Assembly (NCBI GenBank): GCA_014379405.1
Contig: JACMLU010000023.1
Span: forward strand, 124,001-188,000
Reading direction: 5' to 3'
From: Flavobacterium sp.
GTDB taxonomy: Bacteria > Bacteroidota > Bacteroidia > Flavobacteriales > Flavobacteriaceae
Length of the DNA: 64,000 bases
Positions within the stretch are counted from its first letter, which is position 1. Each line of letters starts with the position of its first letter. A program made the translations under genes and the position numbers. The notes below the pieces were generated by a model. The model had not been told where the DNA came from, did not search any database, and saw only the letters and a list, made by a program, of their open reading frames with translations. This document shows positions 56,330 through 64,000 of this stretch, in pieces.

Positions 56330-58936
56330 CTATTTTTTAGTCAGCATTCTTTTGATTTCATTGAGTTTCATCAAGGCTTCCATTGGTGTAATTGTGTTGA
56401 TATCCAAACTTAATATCTCTTCTTTGATTTCTTCCAACAAAGGATCGTCGAGATTAAAGAAACTCATTTGCATTTCGTCCTTCGCTGATTTGATTCCGCT
56501 CAAGGCTTCGCTGGAATGGTCTTTCTCTAATTTCTTCAACAGCTTTTGCGCTTTCAAAATTACGATTTGAGGCATTCCTGCCATTTTTGCCACGTGAATT
56601 CCAAAACTATGTGCACTTCCTCCTTTTACCAGTTTTCGAATAAAAAGAACGGTATCTTTTAATTCTTTCACAGAAACATTATAGTTTTGAATTCTAGGTA
56701 AAGATTCACTCATTTCATTCAACTCGTGATAATGTGTTGCGAAAAGTGTTTTGGGTTGAGATGGATGTTCGTGTAAAAACTCAGCAATTGCCCAAGCAAT
56801 GGAAATTCCATCATAAGTACTTGTTCCTCTTCCGATTTCGTCCAACAACACCAAACTTCGATCTGAAATATTGTTCAAAATAGAAGCTGTTTCGTTCATT
56901 TCGACCATAAAAGTGGATTCTCCCATCGAAATATTATCAGAAGCTCCTACTCTAGTGAATATTTTGTCGATAATCCCCATTCTCACGCTTTCTGCCGGAA
57001 CAAAACTTCCCATTTGAGCCAAGAGCACAATTAAAGCCGTTTGACGCAAAATAGCCGATTTTCCAGACATATTCGGCCCCGTAATCATTATTAGCTGCTG
57101 AACTTCTCTATCCAAGAAAACATCATTGGCAATATAAGGAACACCGACAGGCAATTGTTTTTCGATAACAGGATGCCTTCCGTTTTTGATTTCCAATTCG
57201 AATGTTTCGTCGAGTTCCGGACAAACATATTTATTTTCTATAGCCAATTGGGTAAACGAACACAAACAATCCAATTGCGCCACCAAATTAGCATTCATCT
57301 GAACGGGTTTGATGTAAGTTGCAATCCAATTGACCAATTGCTCAAACAACTCTCCTTCTATTTTATGAATTTTTTCTTCGGCACCCAGAATTTTGGTTTC
57401 GTATTCTTTTAATTCCTCTGTAATATAACGCTCGGCATTAACCAAAGTTTGTTTACGAATCCATTCGGTTGGCACTTTATCTTTATGCGTATTTCGAACT
57501 TCGATATAATATCCAAAAACATTGTTAAAGGAAATTTTCAAGGACGAAATTCCTGTTCTTTCGGATTCTCGTTTTTCTATCCCTTCTAAAAACTCTTTTC
57601 CCGAAGTTGAAATCGCTCTTAAATCATCTAATTCTGCATTAACACCTTTTGCAATAGCATTTCCTTTGGCAATAGCCACCGGAGCATCTTGATTGAGAAC
57701 CGTTTTAATTTTTTCACGCAATAAATCACAACTATGCAAACTGTCTCCAATAACTTTCACTGCTTCTTGTGGACTTTCCAAAGCCAAAGTTTTTATTGGA
57801 ATGATGGCATCCAAGGATTCTTTCAAATAAACTACTTCGCGTGGCGACACTTTTCCGGCTGCTATTTTCGAAATCAAACGTTCTAAATCCGAAATTTGTT
57901 TAATTTGTTTTTGAATGTTTTTCAACACTTCTTGATTCTCTTTCAAATACGAAACAACCTGATGGCGACTTCGTATTTTATTGGCATCTTTCAAAGGCAA
58001 AGCCAACCAACGTTTTAACAAACGACCACCCATTGGCGAAAGCGTTTTATCAATCACATCCAATAGCGTAACGGCATTGGGGTTGTAACTGTGATACAAT
58101 TCGAGGTTTCGAATCGTAAATCGATCCATCCAAACGTATGCATCTTCGGCAATACGTTGAATAGATGTTATATGCTGTACTTTGTTGTGTTGTGTTTCTG
58201 ATAAATAATACAAAATTGCTCCCGAAGCAATAATTCCTTCCTTCAATTCTTCGATTCCAAAACCTTTAAGAGAAACCGTTTGGAAATGTTTAGTCAAAGT
58301 TTCGAAAGCGTAATCTTCTTTGTAAATCCAGTCTTCGAGATAAAAACTATGGTAATCGTCTCCGAAAGTTTCCCGGAAATCATTCTTATTATTCTTTGGA
58401 ACCAGAACTTCACTTGGATTGAAATTCTGCAACAACTTATCTATATATTCGGCATTTCCCTGCGCCGTTAGAAATTCGCCCGTGGAAACATCCAAAAATG
58501 AAATTCCGATAGATTTATTGGCAAAATAAATGGCTGCCAAGAAATTATTGGTCTTCGATTGTAAAACCTCATCATTCATGGAAACTCCAGGAGTCACTAA
58601 TTCTGTAACACCACGTTTCACGATGGTTTTGGTCATTTTGGGATCTTCGAGTTGGTCACAAATCGCAACACGAAGTCCAGCTTTGACCAATTTTGGCAAA
58701 TACGTATTAATGGAATGATGTGGAAAACCAGCCAATGCCGTTTCTGTCTCGGAACCTGCGCCACGTTTGGTCAATGTTATTCCAAGAATCTTGGAAGCTC
58801 GAACGGCATCTTCACCAAATGTTTCATAAAAATCTCCGACTCTAAACAACAAACACGCATCAGGATATTTCCTTTTGATTTCGTTGTATTGCTTCATTAA
58901 AGGCGTTTCCTTGACCACTTTTTCTTTTGATGACAA
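56330..58936 (-). CDS. mutS: DNA mismatch repair protein MutS
   Basis: [63 protein letters not shown]-terminal [13 protein letters not shown]. Confidence 0.98.
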   Translation of the reverse strand: MSSKEKVVKETPLMKQYNEIKRKYPDACLLFRVGDFYETFGEDAVRASKILGITLTKRGAGSETETALAGFPHHSINTYLPKLVKAGLRVAICDQLEDPKMTKTIVKRGVTELVTPGVSMNDEVLQSKTNNFLAAIYFANKSIGISFLDVSTGEFLTAQGNAEYIDKLLQNFNPSEVLVPKNNKNDFRETFGDDYHSFYLEDWIYKEDYAFETLTKHFQTVSLKGFGIEELKEGIIASGAILYYLSETQHNKVQHITSIQRIAEDAYVWMDRFTIRNLELYHSYNPNAVTLLDVIDKTLSPMGGRLLKRWLALPLKDANKIRSRHQVVSYLKENQEVLKNIQKQIKQISDLERLISKIAAGKVSPREVVYLKESLDAIIPIKTLALESPQEAVKVIGDSLHSCDLLREKIKTVLNQDAPVAIAKGNAIAKGVNAELDDLRAISTSGKEFLEGIEKRESERTGISSLKISFNNVFGYYIEVRNTHKDKVPTEWIRKQTLVNAERYITEELKEYETKILGAEEKIHKIEGELFEQLVNWIATYIKPVQMNANLVAQLDCLCSFTQLAIENKYVCPELDETFELEIKNGRHPVIEKQLPVGVPYIANDVFLDREVQQLIMITGPNMSGKSAILRQTALIVLLAQMGSFVPAESVRMGIIDKIFTRVGASDNISMGESTFMVEMNETASILNNISDRSLVLLDEIGRGTSTYDGISIAWAIAEFLHEHPSQPKTLFATHYHELNEMSESLPRIQNYNVSVKELKDTVLFIRKLVKGGSAHSFGIHVAKMAGMPQIVILKAQKLLKKLEKDHSSEALSGIKSAKDEMQMSFFNLDDPLLEEIKEEILSLDINTITPMEALMKLNEIKRMLTKK

Positions 58937-59084
58937 AATTTTCTTTTTAAATTTAACAGAAAGCGAATTTATAGATTTTATGGCGAATAACGAACACTCT
59001 AGAAATTTAAAATATATTTAAGATAAATTTAGTAATGGGTTTCAAAATTTTATATAAATTTGTCTTTAAATTTAAAATAAAATA

Positions 59085-59561
59085 ATGATGAAAAAATTAA
59101 TTACACTATCAATAGCACTATTGGCATTTACATTTTCTAATGCTCAAGAAACAACAAAAAGCACAAAAGTTACAAAAAAAACTACTGCAAAAACAACAAA
59201 AGTAACAACACCTGCTTTACCTAAAGTAGACGGTGCAGGAATGGTTTACGTAACTGAAACTATCGATTACGGAACAATAGCTCACAATGCTGATGGAAAA
59301 CGCGAATTTGTTTTTACCAATAATGGGAATAAACCATTAATCATAACAAATGCAACTGGTTCATGCGGCTGTACTGTTCCAACTTTCCCAAAAGAACCAA
59401 TCGCTCCAGGAGCAAAAGCAGTTATTGGAGTAAAATATGCCACTGACAGAATTGGTGCTTTTACTAAAACTGTCACCATCACTTCAAATGCAGCGGGAAG
59501 CCCTTCGAAAGTACTTACCATAAAAGGAACCGTTTTAGGAGATGATGCTCCAAAAAGCTAA
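59085..59561 (+). CDS. DUF1573 domain-containing exported protein
   Basis: Signal peptide, Thr/Lys-rich linker, IDYGTIAHNADGKREFVFTNNGNKPLIITNATGSCGCTVPTFPKEPIAPG. Confidence 0.93.
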   Translation: MMKKLITLSIALLAFTFSNAQETTKSTKVTKKTTAKTTKVTTPALPKVDGAGMVYVTETIDYGTIAHNADGKREFVFTNNGNKPLIITNATGSCGCTVPTFPKEPIAPGAKAVIGVKYATDRIGAFTKTVTITSNAAGSPSKVLTIKGTVLGDDAPKS

Positions 59562-59579
59562 ATTTTAAATTAATATTAT

Positions 59580-59612
59580 AAAAAAGCTTCCTTAATTTTG
59601 GAAGCTTTTTTT
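59580..59612 (+). terminator. Intrinsic terminator
   Basis: AAAAAAGCTTCCTTAATTTTGGAAGCTTTTTTT. Confidence 0.88.
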
Positions 59613-59633
59613 ATTTAAACATAATCCATACCT

Positions 59634-60170
59634 ATGAGAAAGCTAGAAAACAGCGAACTCGAACGAAAATCCATTGAAGATTTCAAACAATCCGAAAAAA
59701 CACCAATCATCATTGTTCTGGATGACATTCGCAGTTTGCACAATATTGGTTCCGTATTTAGAACCGCAGATGCTTTTTTGATTGAAAAAATATATTTGTG
59801 CGGTATTACAGCCACGCCACCCAACAAGGAAATTCACAAAACAGCTCTTGGCGCAACCGAAACCGTGGCTTGGGAACACGCAAAAGACGTTCTCGAAGTT
59901 ATCCAAAATTTAAAAGACGAAAAAACTACTGTACTAGCCATAGAACAAGTAGAAAGCGCTGTGTTTCTTCAGGATTTCACTGTTGAAAAGGACAAAAAAT
60001 ACGCCTTGGTTTTTGGAAATGAAGTATATGGCGTATCGCAAGAAGCCGTTGCATTATGCGATGGCTGTATAGAAATTCCACAGTTGGGCACCAAACATTC
60101 TTTGAATATTTCGGTAAGTGCAGGAATCGTGGTTTGGGATTTGTTCCAAAAAATGAAATGGAATTTGTAG
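59634..60170 (+). CDS. TrmH-family (SpoU) RNA methyltransferase
   Basis: VLDDIRSLHNIGSVFRTADAFLIEKIYLCGIT, LVFGNEVYGVSQEAV, IPQLGTKHSLNISVSAGIVVWDLF. Confidence 0.95.
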   Translation: MRKLENSELERKSIEDFKQSEKTPIIIVLDDIRSLHNIGSVFRTADAFLIEKIYLCGITATPPNKEIHKTALGATETVAWEHAKDVLEVIQNLKDEKTTVLAIEQVESAVFLQDFTVEKDKKYALVFGNEVYGVSQEAVALCDGCIEIPQLGTKHSLNISVSAGIVVWDLFQKMKWNL

Positions 60171-60215
60171 ATTTGTTAAAAATTGAATTTTTCTTATTTT
60201 TTTCTAGATTATTTT

Positions 60216-63200
60216 ATGAAAAAACTACTCTTTCTCGTTTTTCTAATCTCTAATTTTTTTGGACATGCTCAATATACTTTAATTCCAGATGTTAATTTTG
60301 AAAAGGCTTTAATAGACAAGGGGTTTGATGATATTATTGACAAACGAGTGCTTACAGCAAATATCAGTAATATAAGCGCAATAAGCCTTCACGATTTAAA
60401 CATTTCAGATTTAACAGGCATTCAAGATTTCACAAGTTTAACTTATCTCTCCTGTGGAGGAAATCTTTTTACCACCCTCGACATTTCTAAAAATACCGCC
60501 TTGACTGAATTTGGATGTATTGGTAGTAAATTAACAATCATAGATTTTTCTAAAAATATATCTTTAACCAAAATCTCAATTTATAACAGCAAATTGACTG
60601 CTATAGATATTTCAAAAAACATTGGCATTCAAATTTTGCTTTGCGAGAATAATAATTTAATTACTGCAAATTTAAAAAACGGAAACAATATGAACCTTAA
60701 CGTTTTAAGTTTAGCACAAAACCCTAATCTCAAATGCATAGAAGTAGATAATAAAGCCCATTCAGACCGCAATTGGTCAATAAAAAAAGACGCCACAGCC
60801 AGTTTTTCTGAAAATTGCAGCAAAACAGCAGCAACTATACCTCCTGTAATAACAGCAACAGGCAATCAAACCTATTGCCCGGGAACTTCTTTAAAAATAG
60901 TTCAAACAATTTCCATCACTAACGACCCCGCAGAACCTGATACAGATGCTGTTTATATTCAAATATCTTCGGGTTACATCAACGGCCAAGATCAATTAAT
61001 ACTTACTAATCCCACTACGCATCCAACCATTACAACAAGTTGGGATGCCGCTGCAGGAAAACTGAAATTATACAGCCCGTCGGGTATAAAAATTTCCTAC
61101 ACAGACTTTGTCTCAGCCATCAAAGATGTTGAATTTACCAATTCATCAACTTCACCATCTGGCATTCGTAATTTTTCAATTAATCTAGGTCAAGCCAATT
61201 ATCTTCCCTCGACTGGACATTATTATCAATATATCCCTAATATAGGAATCACTTGGGCCAATGCAAAAACAGCGGCCGAAACAAGTACCTATTATGGATT
61301 AAAGGGCTATTTGGCCACCCTTCTGACATTGGAAGAAGCAAAACTATCAGGCGAACAGGCTTCAGGAGCGGGATGGATTGGAGGAAGCGATGCAGCAGTA
61401 GAAGGAGAATGGAGATGGGTGACAGGTCCTGAAGCTGGAACAATTTTTTGGAATGGACTTGGTAACGGAAGCACTCCAAATTTCGCCTATTGGAACACCT
61501 GGAACGGCGAACCAAACCAGAATGGAAATGAAGATTATGCACACATTACCGCACCAGGTATTGGTATTCCAGGCTCTTGGAACGATTTATCAAACACAGG
61601 AAGCCTTACTCCTGGCAATGCATTTCAACCCAAAGGCTATATCGTGGAATACGGAGGAATGCCTGGAGACCCGACACTTCTAATTTCGGCGAGTACAAAA
61701 ATTACAATTCCCACAATAACAAGCACTACTCCAAGTTCCATTTGTGGATCAGGAGTCGTTAACCTTCAAGCAACTGCAACTGATGGCGCCGTGAATTGGT
61801 ACACCTCAAATTTCGGAGGTAGTACAGTAGGAACAGGAAATTCATTTACAACTCCAACTCTTACCGCTACAACTTCTTATTACGTAGATGCTTCAAATGG
61901 AAGCTGTCCAAATGGCCCAAGAACTGAAATTATTGCCACTATAAAAGCTTTGCCTAATCCACCTGTAATTGCAATTTCTTCTACAAATCCAGTTTTATAT
62001 TGTTTGAATGCTACCGCTATATCTTTATCCGCAACTGCCTCGACAGATTGCGTTTTAAATTGGTACACTTTGCCAACTGGAGGAGTTGCTTCTGCTACTA
62101 GTCCAACACCAATTACAACCGTTACAGGTTCAACCACTTATTATGTGAGCCAAACGAATACTATAAACGGTTGCGAAAGCACACGAGCAGCCATAATAGT
62201 AACCGTAAATCCATTGCCTACAGCACCAATTGTGAGTAATGTAAACTATTGTAATAATGAAACTGCTTTGCCTTTAACAGCAACAGCCTCTACAAATTGT
62301 ACTCTAAATTGGTACACTACAGCTACAGGAGGCACACCAAGCACAACAATTCCAACTCCATCTACAGCAACTGTAAGCTCAACAAATTACTATGTAAGTC
62401 AAACCATAACTTCAACAGGTTGCGAAGGACCAAGAGCTCAAATCATTGTAACTGTAAATACATTACCTACAGCTCCAATAGTAAATAATATTGACTATTG
62501 TCATAATGAAATTGCAATTCCTCTAACGGCAACTGCATCGGTAAATTGCACTCTTAATTGGTACTCAACTCCAACTGGCGGCACATCAGGTGCAACTAGT
62601 CCAACTCCATCGACAGCAACTGTGGGTACAATAAAATATTATGTAAGTCAAACCATCACAGCTACTGGATGCGAAGGCCCAAGATCTGAAATAATAGTGA
62701 CTATTAATCCATTGCCAGTTGTCAAAGATGTTACTATTATCCAATGTGATACCGACCTAATTGTAGATGGAAAGACACTGTTTAATTTAACGGTAAATAA
62801 TACTGAAATTTCAGCAAATTCTGCCAATGAAAATTTTACATATTACACTTCGTTAAACGGAGCAAATAATGCCGTTCCCGCTGATTTAATTCTTAATGAA
62901 TTGGCATTTGAAAATACAACCCCAACATTAATGGAAATATGGTCGAGAATATCCAATAAAATAACTGGCTGTGCTAGTGTTGCTAAAATAATATTGAAAG
63001 TTCCCGCCACCAACATTAATCCAAACTACAAAATTCCATTCACGCCAGTTTGCGATGATTTTTTAGATATCAATGGAAATAATAATGCCAACAACAACAA
63101 TCGTGATGGTATTACCACTTTTGATTTCTCTGCAACAAAAGCTATTATATTAGCCCAATTGCCCGTAAATCAAGTGTACAACATTAATTACTACAAAAAT

Positions 63201-64000
63201 GAATCGGATGCCTTAGCAGAACTTAATGTAATTACCGATATTTCAAATTATAGAAACATTGGCTATCCCAATTCGCAAGATATTTGGATACGTATCGATA
63301 GCGACATAGACAATGCTTGTTATGGATTAGGACCGTATTTAACTTTGAATGTTGAAGCTTTATCTGTTGCCAATTCCGTAATAATACCTAGACAATGTGA
63401 CGATGATACCGATGGAATCTTCACTTTCAATACTTCTGTATTGGAAACTGATTTATTAAAAGGACAAACCAATGTAACTGTTACCTATTTTGACCAAGCC
63501 AACAATCCGCTGAAAGACGCAAATGGAGTATTGATTTCAAGTCCTTTTCCGGCAACTTTCGCTTCTACATCTCAAACCATCAAAGCTGTTGTAACTAATA
63601 ACACTCCTCAACTCTGTTTTGATGAAGTCACCATTCAATTTATTGTAGATGATTCACCCGTAGCTTTTGCAGTTCCTTCAAGTTTGACAACATCTTGTGA
63701 TGATGAACCCAATCCAATCGATCAAGACGGAAAATTTGCTTTTGATACCTCAACATTCGAAACCACAATTCTACGTGGACAAACGGGAATGATTGTTAAA
63801 TATTACGACCAAAATAATGTGCTTTTGCCAAGCCCATTACCCAATCCTTTTATAACAAATACTCAAAATATTACTGTAAATGTTCAAAATCCATTGAACA
63901 CAATTTGCTCTGCATCGACAACATTAAATTTTGTTGTGAATCCAGTTCCAAATATCGATTTGAATTTGGATGGTCTTGAAAATGAATTGGTATGTTCGAA
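60216..64000 (+). CDS. Large secreted multidomain protein (LRR + C-type lectin + Ig-like repeats), 3' end beyond the window
   Basis: ATG 60216, MKKLLFLVFLISNFFGHAQYTLIPDVNFEKALIDKGFDD...; open to 64000; LRR (LTYLSCGGN..LDISKNTALTEF), CTLD (GWIGGSDAAVEGEWRWVTGP...GEPNQNGNEDYAHI...WNDL...GYIVEYGG), Ig-like repeats. Confidence 0.9.
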   Translation, partial: MKKLLFLVFLISNFFGHAQYTLIPDVNFEKALIDKGFDDIIDKRVLTANISNISAISLHDLNISDLTGIQDFTSLTYLSCGGNLFTTLDISKNTALTEFGCIGSKLTIIDFSKNISLTKISIYNSKLTAIDISKNIGIQILLCENNNLITANLKNGNNMNLNVLSLAQNPNLKCIEVDNKAHSDRNWSIKKDATASFSENCSKTAATIPPVITATGNQTYCPGTSLKIVQTISITNDPAEPDTDAVYIQISSGYINGQDQLILTNPTTHPTITTSWDAAAGKLKLYSPSGIKISYTDFVSAIKDVEFTNSSTSPSGIRNFSINLGQANYLPSTGHYYQYIPNIGITWANAKTAAETSTYYGLKGYLATLLTLEEAKLSGEQASGAGWIGGSDAAVEGEWRWVTGPEAGTIFWNGLGNGSTPNFAYWNTWNGEPNQNGNEDYAHITAPGIGIPGSWNDLSNTGSLTPGNAFQPKGYIVEYGGMPGDPTLLISASTKITIPTITSTTPSSICGSGVVNLQATATDGAVNWYTSNFGGSTVGTGNSFTTPTLTATTSYYVDASNGSCPNGPRTEIIATIKALPNPPVIAISSTNPVLYCLNATAISLSATASTDCVLNWYTLPTGGVASATSPTPITTVTGSTTYYVSQTNTINGCESTRAAIIVTVNPLPTAPIVSNVNYCNNETALPLTATASTNCTLNWYTTATGGTPSTTIPTPSTATVSSTNYYVSQTITSTGCEGPRAQIIVTVNTLPTAPIVNNIDYCHNEIAIPLTATASVNCTLNWYSTPTGGTSGATSPTPSTATVGTIKYYVSQTITATGCEGPRSEIIVTINPLPVVKDVTIIQCDTDLIVDGKTLFNLTVNNTEISANSANENFTYYTSLNGANNAVPADLILNELAFENTTPTLMEIWSRISNKITGCASVAKIILKVPATNINPNYKIPFTPVCDDFLDINGNNNANNNNRDGITTFDFSATKAIILAQLPVNQVYNINYYKNESDALAELNVITDISNYRNIGYPNSQDIWIRIDSDIDNACYGLGPYLTLNVEALSVANSVIIPRQCDDDTDGIFTFNTSVLETDLLKGQTNVTVTYFDQANNPLKDANGVLISSPFPATFASTSQTIKAVVTNNTPQLCFDEVTIQFIVDDSPVAFAVPSSLTTSCDDEPNPIDQDGKFAFDTSTFETTILRGQTGMIVKYYDQNNVLLPSPLPNPFITNTQNITVNVQNPLNTICSASTTLNFVVNPVPNIDLNLDGLENELVCS
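61956..62709 (+). repeat. Three tandem ~82-aa Ig-like repeats in the large secreted protein
   Basis: Unit ALPLTATASTNCTLNWYTTATGGTPSTTIPTPSTATVSSTNYYVSQTITSTGCEGPRAQIIVTVN recurring with divergence. Confidence 0.85.

Noticed and set aside
61249-62137. Minus-strand ORFs in the large secreted protein gene
   Set aside because: Antisense to a continuous plus-strand frame with recognisable LRR/CTLD/Ig domains.
61956-62709. CRISPR-like periodic repeats
   Set aside because: Spacing of ~246 bp, in-frame, translated to homologous Ig-like domains; not a CRISPR array. No other candidate array was seen.

Overview
The window is a contiguous, AT-rich chromosomal segment from a Flavobacterium-like member of the Bacteroidota. 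Lineage is inferred from gldB/gldC, T9SS-related proteins, TAnnTTTG-type -7 boxes and gene content. It is mostly conserved core genes: rsmH(partial)-mraZ, engB, gldC-gldB, nadE, dnaG, a polyprenyl synthase, rlmN, tatA, gpmI, map, pruA, rsmG, aspC, purT, fabD, galE, waaA and mutS. There are four tRNA genes: a tandem tRNA-Gly(TCC) pair, tRNA-Leu(TAA) and tRNA-Gly(GCC). The right end is an unfinished >1,260-codon LRR / C-type-lectin / Ig-repeat secreted protein (60216..>64000) that the supplied ORF track misses because it has no in-window stop. No rRNA, CRISPR array, prophage or classical transposase was found. The best leads are: (1) a shared palindrome CTTAATCTAnnTTAAG placed exactly 22 nt upstream of an identical TAAATTTG -7 box in front of both the pirin operon and yceI, beside a Crp/Fnr gene; (2) a GxxExxY (PD-(D/E)XK-like) gene, frameshifted, enclosed by ~34-bp imperfect inverted repeats, plus ORF-less palindromic elements of similar style elsewhere; (3) a TetR-ABC-HlyD-TolC cluster whose ATPase has substitutions in most catalytic motifs; (4) an ECF sigma / TM anti-sigma-like / coiled-coil beta-barrel operon; (5) a 10-bp-phased GTGGK triplet upstream of mraZ; (6) a dispersed repeat that supplies the C-terminus of a RelE/ParE-like toxin. 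All family assignments come from reading the translations; no database search was run.
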